Origin: CAZQLE01 sp964593905
GTDB taxonomy: Bacteria > Chloroflexota > Anaerolineae > Anaerolineales > Anaerolineaceae
Direction of reading: 5' to 3'
Assembly: GCA_964593905.1 (NCBI GenBank)
Contig: CAZQLE010000033.1
Span: 1 to 24,079, forward strand
Length of the DNA: 24,079 nucleotides
The number at the start of each line of letters is the position of its first letter. Position 1 is the first letter of the stretch. The notes beneath the pieces are model-generated. The model saw only the letters and a list, made by a program, of their open reading frames with translations, searched no databases and was not told where the DNA came from. A program made the translations under genes and the position numbers. This document shows, piece by piece, positions 1 through 8,336 of the stretch.

Positions 1-729
1 GTTATCCTGGGGGGTGCTGCGGGCATTCATCGAAACGCTGTGGTAGGTTGGTTCGGGTCGTGGGACCGAAATTGCATCTACGGCGGGGCTGGCAGAGCGC
101 GGGGCCGGGCGCGGCGCGGCCGCGTAACTGGGCCGGGGCAGCGGCGCAGCCGGGGTGCCAAGAGAAGGCGCCGGGGCGGGTATGTTTGCGCCGCGCTGCA
201 CAGAATTGGAACGCCGCTTTGTATTCCAGAGATACTTGTCGCCGGCAATGGACAGCGTGCCGATGATCAGAATGCGGATCACCCAGACCATGATGGCAAC
301 AAACGCGGGAACCACTTTGGTGATTGTTTCGCTGGGCAAGACCGCGGTGCTTTGCACATTATGGGTCAAAATTGCCATCGAAACCCCCCACCAGGTCAAT
401 ACGGCATTCATCGTCGCCGCCAGAATCCACGCGCCAAACAGATACCAGACTTCCTTGGGTTCTTCGTTACCCTGTTCAGGGGTAAACAGGCGCGCAATGC
501 CGGCAAAATCGATCCCACAAAAAGCCACCGCCAGAATGGTTGCCCAGCGAATTCCGGCAAAACGTAAATCGCCCAACAAATCGCGCAGGGCAAAATCGGT
601 GGTGCTGTAGTTGAACATCTCAAACGCCAGCAGGGCAGTGACAATGATGGTTCCAAACACCAGACCAGAGGTCGGCTTCCAGTTTCGGTTGGCACCAAAG
701 GGGTTGAAACGGTTATTGGTGAGGTTCAT
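1..729 (-). CDS. Membrane protein of unknown function, 3' end beyond window
   Basis: Reading the minus strand from an ATG at 729 gives an uninterrupted frame of 243 codons to the window edge, so the stop lies outside. A purine-rich AAAGGAG sits about 8 nt before the ATG and a near-consensus promoter lies further upstream, which fixes the start. I see four hydrophobic stretches at roughly residues 23-39, 60-81, 94-121 and 138-162, so it is an integral membrane protein. From about residue 183 it changes to a Pro/Ala-rich, low-complexity, probably cytoplasmic tail. I do not recognise a family. The divergent neighbour at 932-1420 is also a small multi-pass membrane protein. Because the frame is open at the edge, a search for closed ORFs misses it and shows only shadow frames. 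Confidence 0.85.
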   Translation of the reverse strand, partial: MNLTNNRFNPFGANRNWKPTSGLVFGTIIVTALLAFEMFNYSTTDFALRDLLGDLRFAGIRWATILAVAFCGIDFAGIARLFTPEQGNEEPKEVWYLFGAWILAATMNAVLTWWGVSMAILTHNVQSTAVLPSETITKVVPAFVAIMVWVIRILIIGTLSIAGDKYLWNTKRRSNSVQRGANIPAPAPSLGTPAAPLPRPSYAAAPRPAPRSASPAVDAISVPRPEPTYHSVSMNARSTPQDN

Positions 730-775
730 GATCCAAACTCCTTTCCATCGCAAACAGGGTACTACAATTTGATCC

Positions 776-804
776 ATTTTAGAACGTTTATTCTATTAAG
801 TCAA
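776..804 (-). promoter_or_regulatory. Sigma-70-type promoter for the 1-729 membrane protein
   Basis: On the minus strand a TTGACT -35 box (799-804) and a TAAAAT -10 box (776-781) are separated by exactly 17 nt. The expected transcription start is near 769, leaving a leader of about 40 nt with a good ribosome binding site. Confidence 0.7.
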
Positions 805-931
805 TAGGGTAAATTAGAAAATTTGTACGGTTTTAGCGGGTGAAAACCAGGTCGGGCAAGGCCATCAAACCGGTAGTCTTTTTTCAAAACCTGTGCTATT
901 CTATAAAAGACACTATCCAGGAGGGAAATTT

Positions 932-1420
932 ATGACGACCATCACCACAACAAGTTCGGCCACCCGCACGAACAGCCAGCAGCGACTGCTGGTTGTCATT
1001 GAACACATTAGCTTTCTGGGCGCCCTGCTGGTGGGTTTCACCGAGCGAATTACACTTTTTCTTGAAAACCGGTTTGGGTTGAACACGCCCTGGTTGATCA
1101 TCACTTCCATCTTTACCCTGACCCTGCTCATCGTCTGGGTGCTCACTGGCAGTTTGCTTTATTTTGGCAGCCTGCGCGCCGGCGCAAAAACACAAACCGG
1201 CGAACTGGCCGAACCGCAAAAAAACATTGCCCAATCTTACGCTGCGGCATATTTTCTGTTGATGCTCTTCACCTGGGCCATGATCGCAACCGCAGCCGCC
1301 CTGGCCGGAGGCTGGCTGGCCGGCCCTGCGCTTTCGCGCAACGAGGTGCTGTCATTGGCGGTGGTTCTGGCCGGACAAATCGCCCTGCTGCCATCGCTGA
1401 TATTCGCCTGGAAAAAATAA
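932..1420 (+). CDS. Small multi-pass membrane protein, unknown function
   Basis: 162 residues from ATG 932, chosen because AGGAGGG lies 6-7 nt upstream; an in-frame TTG at 893 has no such site. The N-terminal 20 residues are Thr/Ser-rich and polar. Hydrophobic segments follow at about 22-45 (weak), 54-78, 103-128 and 138-159, suggesting three or four transmembrane helices, and the chain ends in two lysines. A possible extended -10 (TGCTATTCT, 894-902) lies just before the ribosome binding site, with no clear -35. The gene converges on PFOR, with a shared hairpin terminator between them. I recognise no family and assign no function. Confidence 0.75.
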   Translation: MTTITTTSSATRTNSQQRLLVVIEHISFLGALLVGFTERITLFLENRFGLNTPWLIITSIFTLTLLIVWVLTGSLLYFGSLRAGAKTQTGELAEPQKNIAQSYAAAYFLLMLFTWAMIATAAALAGGWLAGPALSRNEVLSLAVVLAGQIALLPSLIFAWKK

Positions 1421-1459
1421 ACCCCTGGCGCTTCTTCCAGTTCGGAATTTAAATGCAAA

Positions 1460-1490
1460 CCGGCGGCCATCCTGTTTGGACAGCCGCCGG
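1460..1490. terminator. Bidirectional hairpin terminator between convergent genes
   Basis: An 8-bp GC stem (CCGGCGGC, 1460-1467, with GCCGCCGG, 1483-1490) closes a 15-nt loop. A short T-rich stretch follows on the plus strand (1491-1499) and TTTGCATTT on the minus strand. It sits between the stops of the 932-1420 gene and nifJ. Confidence 0.6.
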
Positions 1491-1512
1491 ATCTTTTATC
1501 GTTACCCGTAAA

Positions 1513-4500
1513 TTACGACTCTGCCGTTCGTTGACTCAAGTCGGCATACACCGCAGCCAGTTTTTGCAGCCGTTCCCAGCGATATTTCACATCTTCATTG
1601 GCCTCAATCATCAGCGCCTCAGCGCGCGCCTCGTTGCTGTGGGTCAACATGCGGTAGCGCGTCTCGCGGTAGGCATAGTCTTGCACACTGATGCTGGGCG
1701 CTTTCGAGTCGATGGATAACGGCGCCTTGCCCTCGGCCAGCAGGGCCGGGTTGTAGCGATACAGCGGCCAGACGCCCGATTGCACGGCCATCTTTTGTTG
1801 CTGCAAGCCCTGGCTCATATCGATGCCGTGGGCAATGCAGTGTGAATAAGCAATGATCAGCGCAGGGCCATCATAGGCATCGGCCTCCAGAAAGGCGCGC
1901 AGTGTCTGGGCATCATTGGCGCCCATTGCCACCCGCGCCACATAGATATGCCCGTAAGACATGGCGATCATACCCAGGTCTTTTTTGCCCATGCCCTTAC
2001 CGTTGGCAGCAAATTTAGCCACTGCCGCCCGCGGGGTGGCTTTGGAAGCCTGCCCGCCGGTATTGGAATATACTTCGGTATCCAGCACCAGGGCGTTGAC
2101 GTTGTAACCCGTCGCCAGCACATGATCCAACCCGCCGTAACCGATATCATAGGCCCAGCCGTCGCCGCCGATCAACCACACGCTCTTACGCACCAGCGCA
2201 TCGGCCACCCCCAGCAGCATCCCGGCGCGCGCATCCTGCATCTCGGCCAGGCGCTGCTTAAGCGCCGCCACCCGTTCGCGCTGGGCGCAGATGCCGGTTT
2301 CGCTGCTCTGGTCGGCCTTCAGCAGCCCTTCCACCAGTTGGCCGCCAATCTCGGCCGCCAGCGCCGTCACCAGTTCACGGGCAAAGCCGGTCTGTTTTTC
2401 AACCGAAAGGCGCATCCCCAGGCCGAACTCGGCGTTGTCTTCAAACAGGCTGTTCGACCAGGCCGGGCCGCGGCCGTCTTTGTTGACCGACCAGGGGGTG
2501 GTGGGCAGGCTGCCGCCATAGACAGAAGAGCAGCCGGTGGCATTGGCGATGATCGCCCGGTCACCAAAGAGCTGCGAAACCAGCTTGACATACGGCGTCT
2601 CGCCGCAACCCGAGCAGGCGCCCGAGAACTCAAACAGCGGCTGCAATAATTGCGAGTTCTTGACCGTGGTGGGTTCAAAGCGGGTGCGGTCTGCTTCGGG
2701 CAGGGTGAGAAAATATTCCCAGTTAACCCGTTCCACCTCGCGCACCGGCGGCTGCGACACCATATTCAACGCCTTGCGGCCGACGGCCACTTTATCTTTG
2801 GCAGGGCAGACATCCACACACACCCCGCAGCCGGTGCAATCTTCAGGAGCGACCTGAATGGTATATTTCATCCCTGGAAATTCAGTGAATTTGGCATCCA
2901 GCACGCGGAAAGTTTCCGGCTTGTTTTGCAGCGCTTCAGGTGCATAAACCTTCATGCGAATGCTGGCATGCGGGCAGACCAGCGCGCACTTGCCGCACTG
3001 AATGCACAGTTCCGGCGCCCACTGTGGAATCTCCAGCGCAATATTGCGCTTCTCATACTGCGCCGTGCCCGATGGATAGGTGCCGTCGGGCGACATTTTG
3101 CTCACCGGCAGCGAATCGCCGTTAAAGACCAGTATCTCACCCAACACCTCGCGTACATAGGCCGGCGCATTTTCAGACATGGCCATATGGCGGCCAAAAC
3201 TGCTGCTCACCCGGCCCGGCACGGCAACCTCTTTCAAATTCGAGAGGGTGTTATCCACCGCTTCAAAGTTCTGGCGCACCACCGTCTCGCCGCGTTTGCC
3301 ATAGCTCTTTTCAATCGACTTCTTAATCCGCGCAATCGCTTCGTCGCGCGGCAGCACACCGCTGATGGCAAAGAAGCAGGTCTGCATGATGGTGTTGATG
3401 CGGCTGCCCATGCCCGAATGCTCGGCCACCTGGTGAGCATTGATCATATAGAATTTCAACTGCTTGGCAATTAATGTTTCCTGCACTTCGCGCGGCAAAT
3501 GATCCCAGACTTCTTCGGGGGCATACATGCTGTTGAGCAAAAAGACGCTGTTGGGCCGCGAGTATTTGAGCATGTCAAAACGTTCGAGGAACGAAAAATT
3601 ATGACAGGCCACAAAATTGGCATCATCTTCACCGATCAGATACGGGGCACGGATGGGGGTGGGGCCGAAGCGCAAATGCGAAACCGTCACCGAACCCGAT
3701 TTTTTTGAGTCGTAGACAAAGTACCCCTGGCCAAAATTACCGCCTTCTTCGCTGATGATCTTGATCGAGTTTTTGTTGGCGCCCACCGTACCATCGGCGC
3801 CCAGGCCAAAGAACACACAGCGCACCGTCTCGGGCCTTTCAATGGAGAAGGTCGGGTCGTAGTCCAGGCTGGTATGGGTGACATCATCGTTAATGCCCAC
3901 CGTAAAGTGGTTTCGGGGTCTGGCTTTACCCAGCTCGGCAAAAACACTGCATACCATGGCCGGGGTGAATTCTTTGGAAGACAAACCATAACGCCCGCAA
4001 ATGATGCGCGGCGCGACAGCAAACGGGGCATCGCCTTCGGCCAGCCCCTCTTGAATGGCGGCCATCACATCCAGATAAAGCGGCTCGCCGCTGGAGCCAG
4101 CCTCTTTGGTGCGGTCGAGCACAGCAATGGAACGGACCGTGGCGGGCAGTGACTGAACAAAATGACGAATCGAGAAGGGCCGGAAGAGGTGCACGGTCAG
4201 CACACCCACCTTCTCACCCTGCGCTGCCAGAATCTGAGCGGTCTCTTCGGCGGTCTCGGCCCCCGAGCCCATCAGAATGATGACCCGCTCGGCATCGGGC
4301 GCGCCGGCATAATCAAACAGGTGATATTGTCGCCCGGTCAGACCCGCAAACTGGTCCATTGCCGCCTGCACATGGTCGGGGCAGGCCTGATAAAAGCGAT
4401 TGACAGCTTCACGGCCCTGAAAGTAGACATCCTGATTTTGCAGCGTACCGCGAATAAAGGCATGTTCGGGGTTCAGCGCCCGCTGGCGATGCGCCGCCAC

Positions 4501-5100
4501 CAGCGCCGGGTCCATCAATGCCCGCATAACTTCTTCGTCTATTAATTCAATCTTATTAACCTCATGCGAGGTGCGAAAACCATCAAAGAAATGCAGAAAA
4601 GGCACACGGGCGCGCAGGCTGGCCGCCTGGCAGATCAGGGCCATGTCATGGGCCTCTTGCACCGAGCGCGAAGCCATCAACCCGAAGCCGGTTGCACGGG
4701 TTGCCATCACGTCTGAATGATCGCCATAGATCGAGATGGCCTGATACGAAAGCGAGCGCGCCGAAACATGAAACACGGTCGAGGTCAATTCGCCGGCGAT
4801 TTTATACATATTCGGGATCATCAGAAGCAGCCCCTGCGAGGCAGTGAAGGTTGTGGTCAGGGCGCCGGTTTGCAGCGCACCATGCACCGCGCCGGCCGCC
4901 CCGCCTTCGGCCTGCATTTCAGCCACCAGCGGAACACTGCCCCAGATGTTGGGGATGTTTGCCACCGCCCATTCATCTGAAAGCTCTCCCATGCCCGAGG
5001 AGGGGGTGATGGGATAAATTGCAATCACCTCGTTGGTGCGGTACGCCACATAGGCGGTCGCCTCATTGGCATCAATCGTGACCATCTTCCTGGTTGTCAT
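1513..5100 (-). CDS. nifJ: Pyruvate:ferredoxin (flavodoxin) oxidoreductase
   Basis: 1195 residues, the usual length of the fused homodimeric enzyme that converts pyruvate, CoA and oxidised ferredoxin to acetyl-CoA, CO2 and reduced ferredoxin in the cytoplasm of anaerobes. The N-terminal pyruvate-binding domain has the YPITPSS motif (29-35). A ferredoxin-like insert carries two 4Fe-4S motifs, C699/C702/C705/C709 and C755/C758/C761/C765. The proximal cluster cysteines appear as C829, C832, C857 and C1088. The C-terminal domain has the thiamine diphosphate/Mg signature starting GGDGWAYDIG (978-987) and later SNTGGQASKATP (1012-1023). GGAGGA lies 5-7 nt before ATG 5100. The leader is about 250 nt and begins at an operator-like palindrome (5320-5352), so the gene is probably regulated separately from add/GNAT upstream. 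All expected catalytic motifs look intact. Confidence 0.97.
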   Translation of the reverse strand: MTTRKMVTIDANEATAYVAYRTNEVIAIYPITPSSGMGELSDEWAVANIPNIWGSVPLVAEMQAEGGAAGAVHGALQTGALTTTFTASQGLLLMIPNMYKIAGELTSTVFHVSARSLSYQAISIYGDHSDVMATRATGFGLMASRSVQEAHDMALICQAASLRARVPFLHFFDGFRTSHEVNKIELIDEEVMRALMDPALVAAHRQRALNPEHAFIRGTLQNQDVYFQGREAVNRFYQACPDHVQAAMDQFAGLTGRQYHLFDYAGAPDAERVIILMGSGAETAEETAQILAAQGEKVGVLTVHLFRPFSIRHFVQSLPATVRSIAVLDRTKEAGSSGEPLYLDVMAAIQEGLAEGDAPFAVAPRIICGRYGLSSKEFTPAMVCSVFAELGKARPRNHFTVGINDDVTHTSLDYDPTFSIERPETVRCVFFGLGADGTVGANKNSIKIISEEGGNFGQGYFVYDSKKSGSVTVSHLRFGPTPIRAPYLIGEDDANFVACHNFSFLERFDMLKYSRPNSVFLLNSMYAPEEVWDHLPREVQETLIAKQLKFYMINAHQVAEHSGMGSRINTIMQTCFFAISGVLPRDEAIARIKKSIEKSYGKRGETVVRQNFEAVDNTLSNLKEVAVPGRVSSSFGRHMAMSENAPAYVREVLGEILVFNGDSLPVSKMSPDGTYPSGTAQYEKRNIALEIPQWAPELCIQCGKCALVCPHASIRMKVYAPEALQNKPETFRVLDAKFTEFPGMKYTIQVAPEDCTGCGVCVDVCPAKDKVAVGRKALNMVSQPPVREVERVNWEYFLTLPEADRTRFEPTTVKNSQLLQPLFEFSGACSGCGETPYVKLVSQLFGDRAIIANATGCSSVYGGSLPTTPWSVNKDGRGPAWSNSLFEDNAEFGLGMRLSVEKQTGFARELVTALAAEIGGQLVEGLLKADQSSETGICAQRERVAALKQRLAEMQDARAGMLLGVADALVRKSVWLIGGDGWAYDIGYGGLDHVLATGYNVNALVLDTEVYSNTGGQASKATPRAAVAKFAANGKGMGKKDLGMIAMSYGHIYVARVAMGANDAQTLRAFLEADAYDGPALIIAYSHCIAHGIDMSQGLQQQKMAVQSGVWPLYRYNPALLAEGKAPLSIDSKAPSISVQDYAYRETRYRMLTHSNEARAEALMIEANEDVKYRWERLQKLAAVYADLSQRTAES

Positions 5101-5319
5101 GCGCTTCCTCCGAAAAAATTTAAACTTGCAAAAAATTGCGATTGTACCTTCGGCTCTGGTTAGAGAAAAAGCCCTCTTTGCGGACCCTTATCTCGAACTG
5201 ATATGCCCGTCGATAGCCAAAATTTTGAGAGTGTTCGGCAGCGATGCCGCACCATCTCATAACCTCGAATATTTTATTGAAGTTTCTAAAGGCCTGAGAA
5301 CAAAAAGAAAACAAGAAAT

Positions 5320-5352
5320 GCAATGTATGGTATATAGTATACGATACATTGC
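5320..5352. promoter_or_regulatory. 33-nt inverted repeat, probable repressor operator for nifJ
   Basis: Two 15-nt arms pair at 14 of 15 positions around a 3-nt centre (left arm starts GCAATGTAT, right arm ends ATACATTGC). The inner part repeats the TATAC/GTATA theme. There is no T-run, so it is not a convincing terminator. It begins 2-3 nt downstream of the -10 box of the minus-strand promoter and so covers the predicted transcription start, where a bound repressor would block initiation. GntR- and TetR-type regulators use operators of this general look; the actual regulator is not visible here. Confidence 0.6.
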
Positions 5353-5354
5353 TC

Positions 5355-5383
5355 ATTATAGCACGCAGTGCAAATTTTCAGTT
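5355..5383 (-). promoter_or_regulatory. Extended -10 promoter for nifJ
   Basis: TGCTATAAT on the minus strand (TATAAT = 5355-5360) is a perfect extended -10. The -35 region near 5378-5383 is poor, as is common with extended -10 promoters. Transcription would begin near 5348, inside the palindrome, giving a leader of about 250 nt. Confidence 0.6.
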
Positions 5384-5391
5384 GTGCGAAA

Positions 5392-5961
5392 TTATGATGT
5401 ACCCGGCAACAAAAGGAACGAACGCAGGATCAAAATAAACTCACCCGCTTCTTCACCGCGGGCATAAGAAAAGCATTGACCTTCACGCAGCGGCACAATA
5501 CCACATTTCGCCAGCACACACAGCGAGGCGGCATGGTCTTTGGCAACACGGGCATACAGCGGGCGCTGGCAGATGTTCGCTAAAAACAGGCTGAGGGCAC
5601 GGGTGGCAATGCCCCGGCCCCAGAAGGCCCATCCCAGCCAGTACGTCACCTCACTGTCGCCGCCGCGCTCAAAACCGGCCACATAACCGGCCACATAACC
5701 GGCCGTCTCATTCTCATGCACAATGGTGCGCACCTGCACCAGCGGGTCATTCAATATGCGCTCCCAGTGGGCCTCAAGAGCAGCCGCATCGGCCGGGTCG
5801 CGCGCAGTAAAAGCCGCCATTTTGTTGGCTTCAGCATCCAACTGCTGCTCAAAGAAGATTACCAGATCACCCGCGGCCACTTCACGCAAAATAACCTGCG
5901 GACAAGGCCGGCCGTCCACCATCGGGTCTTTGAATGGCCCCTCCACACCGCCGTCGCTCAA
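5392..5961 (-). CDS. GNAT-family N-acetyltransferase (RimJ/RimL-like)
   Basis: 189 residues from a TTG at 5961 that overlaps the add stop (ATTGA), which suggests translational coupling. An ATG at 5922 (176 residues) is the alternative start, but its nearest GGAGGGG is about 15 nt away. The acetyl-CoA pyrophosphate loop WGRGIAT is at 114-120, preceded by the beta-bulge region SEVTYWLG (103-110). A C-terminal NAASLxVLxKxG-type helix reads HAASLCVLAKCG (143-154). The substrate is unknown; such enzymes acetylate protein N-termini, antibiotics or metabolites. Odd feature: residues 87-97 read AGYVAGYVAGF, from a 12-bp tandem duplication in the DNA, lengthening a strand next to the CoA site. Confidence 0.85.
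   Translation of the reverse strand: MSDGGVEGPFKDPMVDGRPCPQVILREVAAGDLVIFFEQQLDAEANKMAAFTARDPADAAALEAHWERILNDPLVQVRTIVHENETAGYVAGYVAGFERGGDSEVTYWLGWAFWGRGIATRALSLFLANICQRPLYARVAKDHAASLCVLAKCGIVPLREGQCFSYARGEEAGEFILILRSFLLLPGTS
5673..5704. repeat. 12-bp tandem repeat inside the GNAT gene
   Basis: The unit AACCGGCCACAT occurs twice, followed by a partial third copy (AACCGGCC). It is in frame and adds AGYV to the protein. Confidence 0.8.
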
Positions 5962-6989
5962 TCGCCGGCCGCAAGCCGGGCAAAATCGGCTTCAAACTCG
6001 GCGCACAGCCTGAAGCGTTCTCCGAGCGGGAGCAACGTCGCATCCACCGCGTTTAGCACCAGCTTCTCAATTTGCCTGCGGTCCCAGCCCCAGATGCGGT
6101 GACCCAACCGGAATTCATCGCTCAGGGTGGTGTTAAACATCGGCGGGTCATCGCTGTTGAGGGTGATATACAGCCCGGCCTCCATCAAGCGGGGCAGACT
6201 ATGCTCTGCCAGCGACGGGTACACTTTCAAACAAATGTTGCTGGATGGGCAGACCTCCAGCGGAATCTGCTTCTCACGCAAAAAGGCCAGCAGGGTTTCG
6301 TCTTCAATAGCCCGCACACCATGCCCAATCCGGCGGCTGTCGGCCACCTGCAACGCGCTCCAGATACTTTTTGGGCCTTCGGTCTCACCGGCATGTAGAA
6401 TGCAGGGAATGCCCGCGGCGCGCACCCGTTCAAAAGCCCGGGCATATTTTTCCGGCGGGTTTCCCACCTCGGGGCCGCCCAGGCCCAGAGCAATAATCCC
6501 ATTCCCATACCCCCGAATGGCCCAATCGGCAATTCGGTCGCCCTCTTCAGGCGAGATCATGCGCGGGATATCCATGATGATCCCCATCTGCACCCCCAGC
6601 GCCTGCCCGGCCCAGGCGCGGGCGCAATTGACCGCCGCCAGTTGCTCATCAAAACCCAGCCCATTATTGACAAACTGATTGTAGGGGGTAAAGGTTACCT
6701 CACTGTAGCGGATATTTTGCCGCGCCTGTTCCTTCAGAAATTCACGGGCCAGCAGTTCAACGTCTTCTGCGGTGCGCAGACAGTTTGAAATGACCATATA
6801 AATCTGGATGAAATGGTCAAAATCGCGAAATTCATACCACTTGCGAATTCCCTCCAGGTCGTCTGCCGGCAGCGCCACGTGGTGGCGTTGGGCAAGTTCC
6901 AGCAGGGTGCGCGGCGGCATGGAACCTTCAAGATGAACGTGCAGTTCCACTTTGGGCATGTGGGTGATGAAATCTTCAATTGTGATCAT
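5958..6989 (-). CDS. add: Adenosine deaminase
   Basis: 343 residues, full length for the cytoplasmic zinc enzyme that deaminates adenosine or deoxyadenosine to inosine in purine salvage. Metal and catalytic motifs are all present: HVHLEGS (H17, H19), HAGE (H199, E202), IGHG (H223) and LNSDDP (D280, D281). The substrate-pocket CPSSN motif is at 247-251. A GAGG lies about 7 nt before ATG 6989. The GNAT gene overlaps its stop, so the two are probably one transcript. Some proteins of this family act on 6-aminodeoxyfutalosine or N6-substituted adenines; the sequence alone does not exclude that, but no menaquinone genes are nearby. Confidence 0.93.
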   Translation of the reverse strand: MITIEDFITHMPKVELHVHLEGSMPPRTLLELAQRHHVALPADDLEGIRKWYEFRDFDHFIQIYMVISNCLRTAEDVELLAREFLKEQARQNIRYSEVTFTPYNQFVNNGLGFDEQLAAVNCARAWAGQALGVQMGIIMDIPRMISPEEGDRIADWAIRGYGNGIIALGLGGPEVGNPPEKYARAFERVRAAGIPCILHAGETEGPKSIWSALQVADSRRIGHGVRAIEDETLLAFLREKQIPLEVCPSSNICLKVYPSLAEHSLPRLMEAGLYITLNSDDPPMFNTTLSDEFRLGHRIWGWDRRQIEKLVLNAVDATLLPLGERFRLCAEFEADFARLAAGD

Positions 6990-7084
6990 TCGGCCTCATT
7001 TTTTCAACCATCCAGATCAAACGCTGCTGCATCTGTTCAAACAGCGCGCCTCCCCGGAGGGAACAAAGATTGGAAATTTAAAGG

Positions 7085-7585
7085 TTATGGATTCACTTCA
7101 CGGATATAGAGGATCAAATCCAGGTCGCCGGGCGACTGGCCATACGCGGTCAGCGCAATGCCGGCCTCAGCGCGGGTCTGGGTGCCGTGGTTGACCACAT
7201 GGGTCAGAATTTCCGCCAGCAGATGTTCATACTCAACCCCGCGAACCGTGCGATACCGCACCCGGCGCTGCAGATCTTCTTCGCTTAACCCGGCCAGATA
7301 GGCGCGCATGGCCTGTTCTTCCTGCTCCCAGCGGGTGCGCAGCGCGGCAAAGGTGGGCAGCGCTGTTTCGTCTGGCAGCGCGGGCGGTGAAACACCCTCC
7401 TGACAGCGCCGCCGCCAGATGATCTCGGCCCCCAGGGCATGCACCAGGGTGCCGCGCAGACTGCCGTGGCTTAACCCGGCCGGAGCGGTATATTGCTCGG
7501 GCTGAACCCGTGCGGCCGCTGCCAGTATGCGGGCGTTGGCCCAGTAGTTGTAATCAAACAGGGTGAGCAGTTCAGTTTTGTGCAT
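7085..7585 (-). CDS. DinB-like four-helix metal-binding protein
   Basis: 166 residues from ATG 7585; an in-frame TTG at 7603 is less likely. The N-terminus LLTLFDYNYWANARIL (6-21) is typical of the DinB/DUF664 fold. The expected metal-binding histidines are H49 (TLVHAL), H129 and H133 (HVVNH). This superfamily includes DNA-damage-induced DinB and thiol-dependent transferases such as those using bacillithiol or mycothiol. The substrate here cannot be assigned. It follows the flavodoxin-like gene on the same strand with a gap of 57 nt. Confidence 0.85.
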   Translation of the reverse strand: MHKTELLTLFDYNYWANARILAAAARVQPEQYTAPAGLSHGSLRGTLVHALGAEIIWRRRCQEGVSPPALPDETALPTFAALRTRWEQEEQAMRAYLAGLSEEDLQRRVRYRTVRGVEYEHLLAEILTHVVNHGTQTRAEAGIALTAYGQSPGDLDLILYIREVNP

Positions 7586-7642
7586 GTGTAACCGGCCTTG
7601 CAAACAGCTTGTTTTACGCCCCCCCGCGCCAGAAAAAACTTT

Positions 7643-8161
7643 TTAGCGGGTCAACAGCGGGTGCAGGCTGACCGCCCAGGTGCGAATTGCGGCCCAATCG
7701 CGTTTATCGCCGCGCGGCCAGAGGCCCAGCAGCACCGGCGCGCGCAGCATTAAATTTTTGAACGAAAACGGCAGCTTGCGAAAATTCACCATCCCGGCGA
7801 ACAACCCCTCGCTTAACGGATGCACCAGCGCGCGCACCGGGGCCAGCCATTCGGAAACCTGGGCGCGATATTTGCCTTCTCCCATCGTCAGGGTCATGCA
7901 GACCAGAAAAGCGGCAAACGGTTTTTGGGCCAGTTCATGCTGGTGATCTTGCATAAACTGCATCGCCTCGGGCAGCCACACCCCGCCCTGAATGGCACTG
8001 CCGGCCACCACCGCCCGATAAGGGCCAAGGTCTTTAACCTCCACCATCGGGCGCACTTCAACTTCTGCACCGCTTTCGAGCAGGGTTTTTCCAATGGCTT
8101 CAGCAACCCCCGCCGTCGAGCCAAAGCGGGTGGCATAGGTTACAAGAATTTTTTCAGGCAT
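7643..8161 (-). CDS. Flavodoxin-domain protein (HemG-like)
   Basis: 172 residues from ATG 8161, chosen because TTTTGGAG lies 8 nt upstream; a longer in-frame version would start inside the promoter region. The FMN phosphate-binding loop TYATRFGST (8-16) and the following helix GVAEAIG are typical of the Flavodoxin_5 family, which includes menaquinone-dependent protoporphyrinogen oxidase HemG. The middle VVAGSAIQGGVW (about 57-68) fits the second FMN loop. Without neighbouring haem genes I call it only a flavodoxin-fold oxidoreductase. It has its own -10 box and may be co-transcribed with the DinB-like gene. Confidence 0.85.
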   Translation of the reverse strand: MPEKILVTYATRFGSTAGVAEAIGKTLLESGAEVEVRPMVEVKDLGPYRAVVAGSAIQGGVWLPEAMQFMQDHQHELAQKPFAAFLVCMTLTMGEGKYRAQVSEWLAPVRALVHPLSEGLFAGMVNFRKLPFSFKNLMLRAPVLLGLWPRGDKRDWAAIRTWAVSLHPLLTR

Positions 8162-8213
8162 AGCTTTTCTCCAAAACAGGCAGAAATTCTGAATGGAACC
8201 ACAGGCCACCCCT

Positions 8214-8219
8214 ATTATA
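8214..8219 (-). promoter_or_regulatory. -10 box of the flavodoxin-like gene promoter
   Basis: A perfect TATAAT on the minus strand about 52 nt before ATG 8161. It lies within a short CCCT...AGGG inverted repeat (8211-8224 region). No good -35 is visible. Confidence 0.45.
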
Positions 8220-8270
8220 CAGGGTTCCCCATGCGCAGAAGCAGCCGGGTTTCAGTCAGCCCCAAGCATA

Positions 8271-8307
8271 CGCTGTGGGCGGCAAACCGGGTTTGCCGCC
8301 CACAGCG
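8271..8307. terminator. 16-bp perfect hairpin downstream of the pirin gene
   Basis: A perfect 16-bp GC-rich stem (8271-8286 with 8292-8307) closes a 5-nt loop, 30 nt past the pirin stop. No T-run follows on either strand, so it is either a U-less terminator or an extragenic palindrome that stabilises the mRNA 3' end. Confidence 0.55.
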
Positions 8308-8336
8308 GGTTTCAAAATGCGGCCCAACTGGCCGGC

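Noticed and set aside
40..698. Plus- and minus-strand ORFs of 72-175 codons near the left edge
   Set aside because: They are shadows of the open-ended membrane protein gene, which has the promoter, ribosome binding site and hydrophobic segments.
2650..3474. 274-codon plus-strand ORF, and others antisense to nifJ
   Set aside because: They lie wholly inside a full-length PFOR with intact motifs, show no family features, and are expected in GC-rich sequence.
5120..5356. 78-codon ORF in the nifJ leader
   Set aside because: It begins inside the palindrome at the predicted transcription start, has no ribosome binding site and no recognisable features.
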